Shown one piece after another: positions 26,561 to 34,464 of a DNA stretch of 64,000 bases. The notes beneath the pieces were generated by a model. The model was not told the origin of the DNA and did not search any database. It worked only from the letters and a program-made list of their open reading frames with translations. Position 1 is the stretch's first letter, and every line of letters starts with the position of its first letter. The translations under genes and the position numbers were made by a program. The DNA is taken from the NCBI RefSeq assembly GCF_009674665.1, contig NZ_WKJD01000006.1, positions 186,001 through 250,000 on the forward strand. The letters run 5' to 3'. Source of the stretch: Agromyces kandeliae (GTDB lineage Bacteria > Actinomycetota > Actinomycetes > Actinomycetales > Microbacteriaceae).

Positions 26561-27841
26561 ATGAGCGAGACGACGACGGATGCCTCGGGGCGGCCGGCGC
26601 CCCGGCCGATGCGGCTCGACCACCGCCTCCGCCGGATGACCGGCCGCGACCCCGACGAGCCGCACCGTTCGGCCACCCCGCTCGAGCTCTTCTTCGACCT
26701 CGTCTTCGTCGCGGCGTTCAGCGCGGCGGGAAGCCAGACCGCGCACCTGCTCGAGCTCGGGCACTTCGGGGCGGCGACTGCGGGCTTCGTGTTCGCGGTG
26801 TTCGCGATCGCGTGGGCATGGATCAACTTCACGTGGCTCGCATCGGCCTACGACAACGACGACGTCTTCTTCCGCGTCGCCACGATGGTCGTGATGATCG
26901 GCGTCATCGTGCTCGCGCTCGGACTCCCCCAGGCGTTCCACTCGATCGACGAGGGCGGCGAACTCGAGAACGGCGTCGTGGTGATCGGGTACGTGATCAT
27001 GCGCGTCGCGGTCGTCGCGCTCTGGATCCGCGCCGCGCGCCACGACCCGCCGCGACGGCGCACCGCCCTGACCTACGTCGTGCTCGTCTCGACCGCGCAG
27101 GTCGGCTGGATCCTGCTGCTCGTCGCGAATCCCCCGCTCTCGACGGTGTTCATCCTGTGGCTCGCGCTGGTCGCGTTCGAGATGGCGGGCCCGATGATCG
27201 CCGAGCGCGTCGGCGGCGGCACGCCGTGGCATCCGCACCACGTCGCCGAACGGTACGGCCTGCTCGTCATCATCACCCTCGGCGAGATCGTGCTGGGCAC
27301 CATCCTCGCGATCAGCGCCGTCGTCGAGGAGCAGGGCTGGGACGTCGAGGCCGTGCTCGTCACCGTCGGCGGAACGATGCTCGCGTTCGGACTCTGGTGG
27401 GTGTACTTCGTCATGCCCTCGGGCGCAGTGCTCGCGAGGCACCGCGAACGCGGGTTCGTCTGGGGCTATGGGCACCTGGCGATCTTCGGCTCGCTCGCCG
27501 CGACCGGCGCGGGACTGCACGTCGCGGCGTACGTCATCGAGGGCGAGGCCCACATCGACGACACGACGGCGCTCCTCACCGTCGTCGTCCCGGTGGCCGT
27601 GTTCTCCACCGCGCTCTTCACCATCTACGCGGCGCTGCTGCGCGAGTTCGACCCGTTCCACATCGTGCTCTACGTCGGCAGCCTCGTCCCGCTCGTCGCC
27701 GCGGTGATGGCCGTCGCCGGCGGCGCGAGCATGGGCCTCGGCATCGTGATCGCGTCGCTCTCGCCCGTCGTCGTGATCGTCGGGTACGAGACCATCGGGC
27801 ATCGGCACCAGGCGTCCGCACTCGAGCGCGCGCTGGCCTGA
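26561..27841 (+). CDS. LtrA family (low temperature requirement protein A) membrane protein
   Basis: The 426-residue protein has about eleven to twelve hydrophobic segments and the LtrA landmarks ATPLELFFDLVFVAAFS near residue 40, AWINFTWLASAYDNDD near 87-105, and HHVAERYGLLVIITLGEIVLG near 226-247. The family was named from a Listeria cold-growth mutant; its biochemical role is unknown. The ATG at 26561 follows GAGGAG. It is convergent with the SHOCT gene across a long hairpin. Confidence 0.88.
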   Translation: MSETTTDASGRPAPRPMRLDHRLRRMTGRDPDEPHRSATPLELFFDLVFVAAFSAAGSQTAHLLELGHFGAATAGFVFAVFAIAWAWINFTWLASAYDNDDVFFRVATMVVMIGVIVLALGLPQAFHSIDEGGELENGVVVIGYVIMRVAVVALWIRAARHDPPRRRTALTYVVLVSTAQVGWILLLVANPPLSTVFILWLALVAFEMAGPMIAERVGGGTPWHPHHVAERYGLLVIITLGEIVLGTILAISAVVEEQGWDVEAVLVTVGGTMLAFGLWWVYFVMPSGAVLARHRERGFVWGYGHLAIFGSLAATGAGLHVAAYVIEGEAHIDDTTALLTVVVPVAVFSTALFTIYAALLREFDPFHIVLYVGSLVPLVAAVMAVAGGASMGLGIVIASLSPVVVIVGYETIGHRHQASALERALA

Positions 27842-27889
27842 GCGGTCGAGCCCGAGCGGTCGGACCCGGACCCCGCCTCGCGAACGCGT

Positions 27890-27937
27890 GGGAATCCGCA
27901 CCGTACGGCCGCGGGTCGGCACGCGGTGCGGATTCCC
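27890..27937. terminator. 14-base-pair hairpin between convergent genes
   Basis: GGGAATCCGCACCG (27890-27903) and CGGTGCGGATTCCC (27924-27937) are perfectly complementary with a 20-base GC-rich loop. It separates ltrA (+) from the SHOCT gene (-). Confidence 0.75.
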
Positions 27938-27962
27938 GTGCGTCCTGCTCGTGCGGACGGCC

Positions 27963-28253
27963 TCAGCCGTTCGGACGGTTCGCGCGCAGGACCTCGAGCC
28001 GCGCACGGTACTCCGTCTCGTCGACGTCGCCCTGGGCGAAGCGCTCGGCGAGCGTGGACTCCGCCGATGCCGTCCGCGCCCACGGCGGGCCGTCGGGACC
28101 GCCCCAGTCGCGTCGGCGGCGCGTGACGAGGAACACGACGAGCCCGATCACGAGGATCCAGAGGATCGGGACGAACAGGAACGCCCAGCCGAATCCGGCG
28201 GCCCACGGGCCGGCGTGGGCGGCCGCGGATGCGGCGGCGAGGGAGGTGAGCAT
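27963..28253 (-). CDS. Small membrane protein with C-terminal SHOCT motif
   Basis: The 96-residue protein has one clear transmembrane helix (about 22-44, FLFVPILWILVIGLVVFLVT), a basic RRRR turn, and a C-terminal SHOCT-type helix pair (LAERFAQGDVDETEYRARLEVL). SHOCT motifs are short oligomerisation elements. The ATG at 28253 follows AAGGAG. It lies downstream of the two-component genes on the same strand but has its own promoter-like element (28289-28304) shared with lipoprotein A, so it may belong to the same regulon as that gene. Confidence 0.8.
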   Translation of the reverse strand: MLTSLAAASAAAHAGPWAAGFGWAFLFVPILWILVIGLVVFLVTRRRRDWGGPDGPPWARTASAESTLAERFAQGDVDETEYRARLEVLRANRPNG

Positions 28254-28288
28254 GTCGGGACTCCTTGATCGTGCGGCCCCGGTGCGGG

Positions 28289-28304
28289 CCGTCGATCACA
28301 GCCT
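28289..28304 (-). promoter_or_regulatory. 16-base promoter-like word identical to one upstream of lipoprotein A
   Basis: AGGCTGTGATCGACGG on the minus strand occurs here and at 11839-11824. In both cases it lies 30-50 bases before a start codon. AGGCT fits a -10 with the initiating purine in the GACGG that follows. Confidence 0.45.
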
Positions 28305-28385
28305 CGCCGCGGGGTCCTCCCAGCGCATCCGCCACCGGGTGACACTCGGGCTGCTCCTCGGGGAGCACGGCGCCGGTCCGCGACG

Positions 28386-29048
28386 TCACTGCCAGCCGGG
28401 CGCGACGAGCCCGGTCTCGTAGGCCACGACCACGAGTTGCACCCGGTCGCGCGCGTGCAGCTTCGACATGATCCTCGACACGTGGGTCTTCGCCGTGAGC
28501 GGGCTGAGCACGAGTCGCCCCGCGATCTCGTCGTTCGTGAGCCCCTGCCCGACGAGCCGGAGCACCTCGCGCTCGCGGTCGGTGAGCGCCGCGAGGGCAC
28601 CGGCGTCGGGCGCGTCGCGGAGGCCGACGGCCATCCGTTCGAGCAGGCGCCGGGTGACGCCGGGCGACAGCAGCGCCTCGCCGGCGGCGACCACCCGCAC
28701 GGCGCGGATGAGGTCCACCGGTTCGGTGTCCTTCACGAGGAATCCGCTCGCGCCGGCCCGGACCGCCCGCGCGACGTACTCGTCGAGCTCGAACGTCGTG
28801 ACGACGACCACGCGCACTCCCGCGAGCGACGGGTCGGCGGCGATCCGCTCGGTCGCCCAGAGGCCGTCGCCCCCGGGCATCCGGATGTCCATGAGCACGA
28901 CGTCGACGGGCTCGGCGCGCACGAGCGCCAGCAGGTCCTCGCCCGTCGAGGCCTCACCGACGACGGCGACGTCCGGCTCGGCTTCGAGCAGGGCGCGGAA
29001 CCCCGCCCGGACCAGCACCTGGTCGTCGGCGAGCGCCACCCGGATCAT
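28386..29048 (-). CDS. LuxR-type response regulator
   Basis: The 220-residue protein has an N-terminal receiver domain with Asp pair D8-D9, phospho-acceptor D54 (VLMDIRMPGGDG) and a conserved Lys in FLVKDTEP. A C-terminal GerE helix-turn-helix follows (LTDREREVLRLVGQGLTNDEIAGRL). It is a NarL/DesR-type response regulator. Its ATG at 29048 overlaps the stop of the upstream histidine kinase by four bases (ATGA), so the pair is co-translated. The target genes are unknown; the adjacent SHOCT gene is a candidate. Confidence 0.95.
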   Translation of the reverse strand: MIRVALADDQVLVRAGFRALLEAEPDVAVVGEASTGEDLLALVRAEPVDVVLMDIRMPGGDGLWATERIAADPSLAGVRVVVVTTFELDEYVARAVRAGASGFLVKDTEPVDLIRAVRVVAAGEALLSPGVTRRLLERMAVGLRDAPDAGALAALTDREREVLRLVGQGLTNDEIAGRLVLSPLTAKTHVSRIMSKLHARDRVQLVVVAYETGLVAPGWQ

Positions 29049-30229
29049 GCGCCGGCTCCCCACGGGAGTCGCGCCGCGACCCGCGTGCCGCCGCCCGGGG
29101 AGCGCTCGACCTCGACGGTTCCGCCCAGCAGGGCGGCGCGTTCGCGCATGCCGAGGATGCCGCTTCCCTCGGTCGCTCCCCGCATGCCGTGGCCGTCGTC
29201 GTCGACGGTCAGGAGCAGTTCGTCGTCCAGCCGTTCGACGGCCACGATCGCTCGCGTCGCGTCGGCATGCCGCACCACGTTGGTGAGCGCCTCCTGGGCG
29301 ATGCGATAGACGGCGAGCTGCACCGCGCGGGGCGGCGCGTGATGCAGCCGATCGACGAGCTCGGCCTCGAAGCCGGGCGCGGCGACCCCTGCCACGAGTC
29401 GCGGGAGCGCCGCGAGGTCGGGCTGCGGCGCGAGCGGCGTGGCTTCGCCGCCTTCGGCGTCGCCCTCGCCCCGGATCACGCCGAGCACGCTGCGCACCTC
29501 CTCCAGCGCGGACTTCGAGGTCGACTTCACGCTCTCCAACGCGCTCCTCGCCTGGTCGGGATCGCGGTCCATGAGGTGCAGGCCGACGCTCGCCTGCACG
29601 TTGATCTGCGAGAGCGCGTGCCCGATGACGTCGTGCAGTTCCCGGGCGATCCGCATCCGCTCGCGCTCCTCGGCGGTCCGTCGTCGACGGGCGAGGTCGG
29701 CGCGGTACGCCGCCGCACGCTCGCGGCGCACGCGGACGAAGGTGCCGATGCCGAAGCAGGCCGCGAGGAGCGCCGTGGTGGCCGCGACGCGGAGCGGGTG
29801 CCAGTCGGGGCCGAAGCTCGACGCCAGCACGATCGCCGCGACCCAACCCGACACGACCGACACGACGGCCCAAGCCAGGGCACCGCGGGCGACGGCGAGG
29901 ACGATCGCGAATGCGAGCGCGACGTACGGCGGCCCGACGTCCGGCGGGAGGAGCAGGTCGGCGAGCGCGAGCGCGCTGATCGCGGCGACCGTCGGGCCGG
30001 GCGCGCGCCGCGCTGCCAGGAGGGTGAGCGGGCCGGCGATCGCCAGCCCGACGTGCAGGACCTCGAGGCTCGCGGGGAGCCGCGTCCACACTGCGATGGC
30101 GATCGCGGCGGGGACCTGGACGATCGCGCTGACGACCACCGGGGCGACGAGCACGGCGGTCGGCGAGGGCCGGAATCGCTCGGGTCGTCCGCCCCGGGGG
30201 GCGGCGCCGTCCCAGGTCGGCGCGGGCAT
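29045..30229 (-). CDS. Sensor histidine kinase (HisKA_3 type)
   Basis: The 394-residue protein has about five to six N-terminal transmembrane segments (to about residue 165) and no obvious extracellular domain, suggesting intramembrane sensing. A HisKA_3 dimerisation domain follows with the phospho-His at 199 (RIARELHDVIGHALSQI). The ATPase domain has EALTNVVRHA, DDDGHGM and GILGMRERAALLGG. It phosphorylates the overlapping LuxR response regulator. The ATG at 30229 has a -10 TACGAT six bases upstream, indicating a leaderless message. Confidence 0.94.
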   Translation of the reverse strand: MPAPTWDGAAPRGGRPERFRPSPTAVLVAPVVVSAIVQVPAAIAIAVWTRLPASLEVLHVGLAIAGPLTLLAARRAPGPTVAAISALALADLLLPPDVGPPYVALAFAIVLAVARGALAWAVVSVVSGWVAAIVLASSFGPDWHPLRVAATTALLAACFGIGTFVRVRRERAAAYRADLARRRRTAEERERMRIARELHDVIGHALSQINVQASVGLHLMDRDPDQARSALESVKSTSKSALEEVRSVLGVIRGEGDAEGGEATPLAPQPDLAALPRLVAGVAAPGFEAELVDRLHHAPPRAVQLAVYRIAQEALTNVVRHADATRAIVAVERLDDELLLTVDDDGHGMRGATEGSGILGMRERAALLGGTVEVERSPGGGTRVAARLPWGAGA

Positions 30230-30235
30230 CTCCCG

Positions 30236-30241
30236 ATCGTA
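30236..30241 (-). promoter_or_regulatory. -10 element TACGAT of the histidine kinase, leaderless
   Basis: On the minus strand TACGAT is followed by CGGGAG and the ATG at 30229. Confidence 0.55.
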
Positions 30242-30335
30242 TCCCCGGGCGGCCGACGCGGGATCGACCCGGGGATGCGACCGCACCTGCACCCCCGGGA
30301 GTACGTCCCGCGCGCACGGTGCAGCGCCGACCGGC

Positions 30336-31661
30336 TCAGAGCACGCTGATCGGCTTCACGATGTCGGCGTAGATGAGCAGCGCGCTCATGCCACCGAGGA
30401 TGATCACCATCGCGAACGTGAGCGGCATCAGCTTCGCGAGGTCGACCGGCCCCGGGTCGGGTCGGTTCCTGAGCTTCGCCCAGCCCCGACGGATCGCCTC
30501 CCACAGGGCGCCGGCGATGTGTCCGCCGTCGAGCGGCAGGAGCGGGATGAGGTTGAAGACGAAGAGGGCGACGTTGAGCGACGCGAGGATGCCGACGAGG
30601 CCCGCCGCACGCGAGGCGATCGGAATCTCGTCGAGGCTCGCGATCTCGCCCGCGACGCGGCCGACGCCGACCACCGAGATCGGGCCGTTCGGATCGCGCT
30701 CCTCCGGTCCGAACGCGGCGTTGGCGACGTCCACCAACCGCTGCGGGAGGTTCACGATGATCCCGGCGACCGCCTGGACGTTCTCGCCGACCATCGGCAG
30801 CACTGCCGACGCCGGCTGTCGCACCGTCTCGGCGGCGGGCCCGATGCCCACGAAGCCGACCTGGTCGGTGATCGGCTCGCCGTCGGCGCCGTCGACGATC
30901 CGGCCCTGCTCGTCGAGCACGTAGCGCTCGCTGAGCAACGGCGTCACCGAGAGCGTGACCTCCTCCCCGTCGCGCTCGACGACGACCGGGATCTCCTCAT
31001 CCGGGTGCGCCCGGATGATCGCGGTGGACTCCGCCCACGTCTGGATCGGCTGGCCTGCGACCACGAGGAGGGAGTCGCCGGGCTGGATGCCCGCTTCGGC
31101 GCCCGGTGCCGCCGGGTCGCCGGGCTCGCACGTCTGGCGCTCGCTCGTCGCGGGCAGTGCGCATTCCGACACCGATCCGATCGTCGTGGAGGGCTGGGCG
31201 ATGCCGAAGCCCATGAGCAGCACGCCGAAGAGCACGATGGCGAGGACGAGGTTCATGAACGGCCCGCCGAACATGACGACGATCCGCTTCCAGACCGGGA
31301 GCCGGTAGAACGCGCGGTGCTCGTCGCCGGGGGTGATGGAGTCGGCGCTGGAGTCGCGGGCGTCCTGGACGAGCGTGCGGAAGAAGCCCGTGCTGTCCTC
31401 CTTGGCGTGACCGTCCTTGCCGGGCGGGAACATTCCGATCATGGCGATGTAGCCCCCGAGCGGGATCGCCTTGACCCCGTACTCGGTCTCGCCCTTCCGG
31501 CGCGACCAGATGGTCGGCCCGAAGCCGATCATGTACTGGGTCACCTTGACGCCGAACAGCTTGGCGGGCACGAGGTGCCCGATCTCGTGCAGGCCGATCG
31601 AGACGGCGAGGCCGACGACGATGATGGCGACGCCGATCACGAACAGGAGCACGGATTCCAC
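30336..31661 (-). CDS. rip1: Site-2 intramembrane metalloprotease (RseP/Rip1 family)
   Basis: This 441-residue M50 protease has the zinc motif HEIGH (residues 25-29) in the first helix, a PDZ domain at about 180-265 (GAEAGIQPGDSLLVVAGQPIQTW in two parts), and the third metal ligand region FNLIPLLPLDGGH near residue 375. Four membrane segments are visible. Family members cleave membrane anti-sigma factors and other transmembrane proteins. The GTG at 31661 has a -10 TACGAT six bases upstream. It follows dxr on the same strand, the order seen in many actinobacteria, but ispG is missing from the expected next position. Confidence 0.94.
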   Translation of the reverse strand: MESVLLFVIGVAIIVVGLAVSIGLHEIGHLVPAKLFGVKVTQYMIGFGPTIWSRRKGETEYGVKAIPLGGYIAMIGMFPPGKDGHAKEDSTGFFRTLVQDARDSSADSITPGDEHRAFYRLPVWKRIVVMFGGPFMNLVLAIVLFGVLLMGFGIAQPSTTIGSVSECALPATSERQTCEPGDPAAPGAEAGIQPGDSLLVVAGQPIQTWAESTAIIRAHPDEEIPVVVERDGEEVTLSVTPLLSERYVLDEQGRIVDGADGEPITDQVGFVGIGPAAETVRQPASAVLPMVGENVQAVAGIIVNLPQRLVDVANAAFGPEERDPNGPISVVGVGRVAGEIASLDEIPIASRAAGLVGILASLNVALFVFNLIPLLPLDGGHIAGALWEAIRRGWAKLRNRPDPGPVDLAKLMPLTFAMVIILGGMSALLIYADIVKPISVL

Positions 31662-31667
31662 CCCGTC

Positions 31668-31673
31668 ATCGTA
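31668..31673 (-). promoter_or_regulatory. -10 element TACGAT of rip1, leaderless
   Basis: On the minus strand TACGAT is followed by six bases (GACGGG) and the GTG start of rip1. Confidence 0.6.
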
Positions 31674-31736
31674 GGGGCGATCCCTTGGTGCGCGCTGTCC
31701 GCGGACTGTGAACGGGACCCGTGGGCCGACGTTCGG

Positions 31737-31778
31737 CGCGGCCGCCCGGACGCGGCCGCGCGGGCCGGCCGCCGGCCC
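31737..31778. terminator. Tandem GC hairpins right after dxr
   Basis: CGCGGCCGC/GCGGCCGCG arms (31737-31745, 31752-31760) and GGGCCGG/CCGGCCC arms (31762-31768, 31772-31778) form two adjacent hairpins directly after the dxr stop. They separate dxr from the rip1 promoter. Confidence 0.55.
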
Positions 31779-32864
31779 CTAGGCCCGCGCGATGCGCAGG
31801 TCGGCCGCCCGGCGCGCGGTCCGCTCCGCCTCCGCGAGCGAGTCGACGGTGAGGACGCCCGAGGGCGACTCGTGGGTGTCGACGACCGCCTTCACGGTGT
31901 CGACGATCTCCGTGAACCCGATGCGCCCCGCGTGGAACGCGGCGACGGCCTGCTCGTTGGCCGCATTGAACACCGCCGGGTACTCGCCGCCCGCGCGGCC
32001 GACCTGCTTGGCGAGCTTCACGGCCGGGAACGCGGACTCGTCGAGCGGCTCGAAGCCCCACTGCTGCGCGCTCGTCCAGTCCAGCGGCTTGCCGGCCGCC
32101 GCCACGCGGTTCGGCCAGTCGAGCCCGAGCGAGATCGGGAGGCGCATGTCGGGCGGGGACGCCTGCGCGATCGTGGAGCCGTCCACGAACTCGACCATCG
32201 AGTGCACGATCGACTGCGGGTGCACGACCACTTCGATGCGGTCGTAGTCCACCGAGAACAGCAGGTGCGCCTCGATCACCTCGAGGCCCTTGTTCACCAG
32301 CGTCGCCGAGTTCGTCGTGACCACGAGCCCCATGTCCCAGGTGGGGTGCGCGAGCGCCTCGGCCGGCGTGACGTCCGCGAGCTCCTCGCGCCGACGACCT
32401 CGGAACGGGCCGCCGGAGGCCGTGAGTACGAGGCGCCGCACCTCGTCGTGGGTGCCGGAGCGCAGTGCCTGGGCGATGGCCGAGTGCTCGGAGTCGACGG
32501 GCACGATCTGGCCGGGGGCGGCGAGCCGGGTCACGAGGTCGCCGCCCACGATCAGCGACTCCTTGTTCGCCAGCGCGAGGGTCATGCCCCGTTCGAGGGT
32601 GGCGATCGTCGGACCGAGCCCGACCGAGCCGGTGATCCCGTTCAGCACGACGTCGGCGTCGACGCTCCGGACCAGCTGCACCGCCTCGTCGATGCCGACC
32701 GCGGTGTGCTCGACGCCGAACTCGTCGGCCTGCCGCTCGAGTTCGGCGCGGTTCGACCCGACGGCGAGCCCCACGACGTCGAAGCGGCGCGGGTTCGCTC
32801 GGATGACGTCGAGCGCCTGCGTGCCGATGGAACCGGTGGACCCGAGGATGATGACGCTGCGCAC
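31779..32864 (-). CDS. dxr: 1-deoxy-D-xylulose 5-phosphate reductoisomerase (MEP pathway)
   Basis: Dxr catalyses the NADPH-dependent step from deoxyxylulose phosphate to methylerythritol phosphate. The 361-residue protein has the nucleotide motif GSTGSIGTQ (8-16), [17 protein letters not shown] (metal/substrate), TASGGPFR and the flexible-loop region [16 protein letters not shown]. The GTG start at 32864 sits six bases after a -10 TAGAGT, so the message is probably leaderless. It shares the pathway with ispG at 9.8 kb. Confidence 0.97.
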   Translation of the reverse strand: MRSVIILGSTGSIGTQALDVIRANPRRFDVVGLAVGSNRAELERQADEFGVEHTAVGIDEAVQLVRSVDADVVLNGITGSVGLGPTIATLERGMTLALANKESLIVGGDLVTRLAAPGQIVPVDSEHSAIAQALRSGTHDEVRRLVLTASGGPFRGRRREELADVTPAEALAHPTWDMGLVVTTNSATLVNKGLEVIEAHLLFSVDYDRIEVVVHPQSIVHSMVEFVDGSTIAQASPPDMRLPISLGLDWPNRVAAAGKPLDWTSAQQWGFEPLDESAFPAVKLAKQVGRAGGEYPAVFNAANEQAVAAFHAGRIGFTEIVDTVKAVVDTHESPSGVLTVDSLAEAERTARRAADLRIARA

Positions 32865-32870
32865 AGGGCC

Positions 32871-32876
32871 ACTCTA
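32871..32876 (-). promoter_or_regulatory. -10 element TAGAGT of dxr, leaderless
   Basis: On the minus strand TAGAGT is followed by GGCCCT and the GTG start of dxr. The promoter fits inside the 23-base gap after the phosphopantetheinyl-transferase-like gene. Confidence 0.6.
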
Positions 32877-32887
32877 TGGCGCATGCC

Positions 32888-33529
32888 TCAGCGGCGAGGG
32901 AGCAGGGCGACGGATGCCGCGACGCGGCCGGGCACCGCGACGTCCATGATCCGCACGTCACCCCAGCTCGACCCGAGCTCGGGCACGCTCCTCGCGATGC
33001 GCGCGTCGCCGTGGTCGTCGCCGGGGAGCGTGAGGGCGATGCGCGAGGGCTCGAGGACCTCGAGGTGGCCGATCGCCCGCAGCAGCGCGGACTTGCGCGC
33101 CCACACCTGTGCGCGCACCAGCGCTCGCGCGGAGGGGTCCACGTCGTCGAGCCGTGCCCGCTCGATCGGGTGCAGCGCGGCGGCGTCGAGGGCGGGGGCC
33201 GGCTCGTCGGTCGCGGCCTCGATGCCGACTCCGACCGGATGTCTCGTGCCGACGGCCGCGACGACCACTCCGGCGCCCGCCGCCGCGTCCGCGAACCACG
33301 ACCCGCCCGACGGCGTCGTCGGGTACCGCACGACGGGGCTGCCGTGCCGCACGCCGCACACCGGGCACGCATGGACGAGTTCGACGTCGTCGGCGGGGAC
33401 GCCGGCCGATGCGGCGAGGTGCGCGCGGAGCACCGATTCGACCCCGGCGCCACGCCTGCCGCCCGCGGCGACCATCACGCGCACCCCGGTGTCCTCCAGC
33501 TCGACGACCTCGGCGGATGCGATGTCCAT
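32888..33529 (-). CDS. Phosphopantetheinyl-transferase-like protein lacking metal-binding residues
   Basis: The 213-residue protein follows the layout of Sfp-type 4'-phosphopantetheinyl transferases: an N-terminal CPVCGVRHGSPVV (55-67), a central strand-turn and a late helix WARKSALLRAIG. In active enzymes the central motif reads VGVDIE and the helix WxxKE. Here they read VGVGIE (Gly at 102) and WARKS (Ser at 147), so the magnesium-binding Asp and Glu are absent. The usual SHS motif is also not visible. It may be a pseudoenzyme or a divergent actinobacterial branch. The ATG at 33529 has no good ribosome site. It is divergent from plsC. Confidence 0.6.
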   Translation of the reverse strand: MDIASAEVVELEDTGVRVMVAAGGRRGAGVESVLRAHLAASAGVPADDVELVHACPVCGVRHGSPVVRYPTTPSGGSWFADAAAGAGVVVAAVGTRHPVGVGIEAATDEPAPALDAAALHPIERARLDDVDPSARALVRAQVWARKSALLRAIGHLEVLEPSRIALTLPGDDHGDARIARSVPELGSSWGDVRIMDVAVPGRVAASVALLPRR

Positions 33530-33602
33530 GCGCCCATGATGTCGCACTCGCCCGCGTGCGCCGACCCCGCACCATATTCCGAGGCTCGCATACGGCCTGA
33601 CG

Positions 33603-33608
33603 TAGCGT
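33603..33608 (+). promoter_or_regulatory. -10 element TAGCGT of plsC, leaderless
   Basis: TAGCGT is followed by CGGAGG and the GTG at 33615. The GGAGG is too close to the GTG to act as a normal ribosome site. Confidence 0.55.
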
Positions 33609-33614
33609 CGGAGG

Positions 33615-34376
33615 GTGAGTGAGATCGAGGCCGACGCCGTCCCCGCCCCGCGGTCGAAGCCCGGGCCGGTGTACGGGCTCGTCCGGGGCATCCTCCGGCC
33701 GCTCGTCCGGATGATCTACCGGCCGACGATCACCGGTGCCGAGCACGTCCCGCGGACCGGTCCCGTGATCCTCGCCTCGAACCACCTGTCCTTCGTCGAC
33801 AGCATCGTGATCCCGCTCGCCGCTCCGCGTCCGGTGCAGTTCCTGGCGAAGTCGCACTACTTCACGGGCAGCGGGTTGAAGGGGTGGATGTCCCGCACGT
33901 TCTTCACCGCCATCGGCGCGGTGGGGGTCGAGCGCGGCGCCGGTGCGCAGGCGCAGGCCGCCCTCGACCAGGGGCGCCGGATCCTCGACTCCGGCAGCGC
34001 CTTCGCGCTCTACCCGGAGGGCACGCGCTCGCTCGACGGCCGCTTGTACCGTGGGCGCACCGGAATCGCCTGGCTGGCGCTGACGACCGGCGCGACCGTC
34101 GTGCCCGTCGGACTCATCGGCACGCAGGAGATCCAGCCCGTCGGCTCGTCGGTCCCGCGCGTGCGCCCGGTCACGGTGCGCTTCGGCGAGCCGCTCGACC
34201 TCAGCAGGCACGGCGCGCCCACGTCGGGACGCGCCCGGCGCGCGGCGACCGACGAGGTCATGGCGGCGATCCACGCCCTCACGGGCCAGGAACTCGCCGA
34301 CGCCTACAACGAGGCGCCGCCGCACGGCGCGCTCGCGAAGCTCGCCGACCGCGTCGCCCCGCGCGAACGCGTGTAG
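33615..34376 (+). CDS. 1-acyl-sn-glycerol-3-phosphate acyltransferase (PlsC family)
   Basis: The 253-residue protein has the acyltransferase block I NHLSFVD (catalytic HX4D), block III YPEGTRS, and block IV VVPVGLIG. It acylates lysophosphatidic acid or a related acceptor in phospholipid synthesis at the membrane. The GTG start at 33615 is six bases after the -10 TAGCGT. It is divergent from the phosphopantetheinyl-transferase-like gene and followed by an independent lipoprotein gene with its own promoter. Confidence 0.92.
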   Translation: MSEIEADAVPAPRSKPGPVYGLVRGILRPLVRMIYRPTITGAEHVPRTGPVILASNHLSFVDSIVIPLAAPRPVQFLAKSHYFTGSGLKGWMSRTFFTAIGAVGVERGAGAQAQAALDQGRRILDSGSAFALYPEGTRSLDGRLYRGRTGIAWLALTTGATVVPVGLIGTQEIQPVGSSVPRVRPVTVRFGEPLDLSRHGAPTSGRARRAATDEVMAAIHALTGQELADAYNEAPPHGALAKLADRVAPRERV

Positions 34377-34451
34377 CCGCGCTCCGGGACCGGGCGCTCG
34401 CGACGCGCCGGAGTCGGGGCGCCTTCCCAGCGACCGGTGGGCGGGCGCGGG

Positions 34452-34457
34452 TATCGT
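34452..34457 (+). promoter_or_regulatory. -10 element TATCGT, leaderless
   Basis: TATCGT is followed by seven bases (CGGCCCG) and the ATG at 34465; there is no ribosome site. Confidence 0.55.
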
Positions 34458-34464
34458 CGGCCCG

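Noticed and set aside
30268-30299. Terminator after rip1 (CCCGGGG ... CCCCGGG)
   Set aside because: The arms are only seven bases with an 18-base loop, too weak to assert, and the site overlaps the region upstream of the histidine kinase.
29439-33539. 1,366-codon plus-strand open frame across the histidine kinase, rip1, dxr and beyond
   Set aside because: It crosses four well-supported minus-strand genes and their promoters, and has shadow-frame composition.
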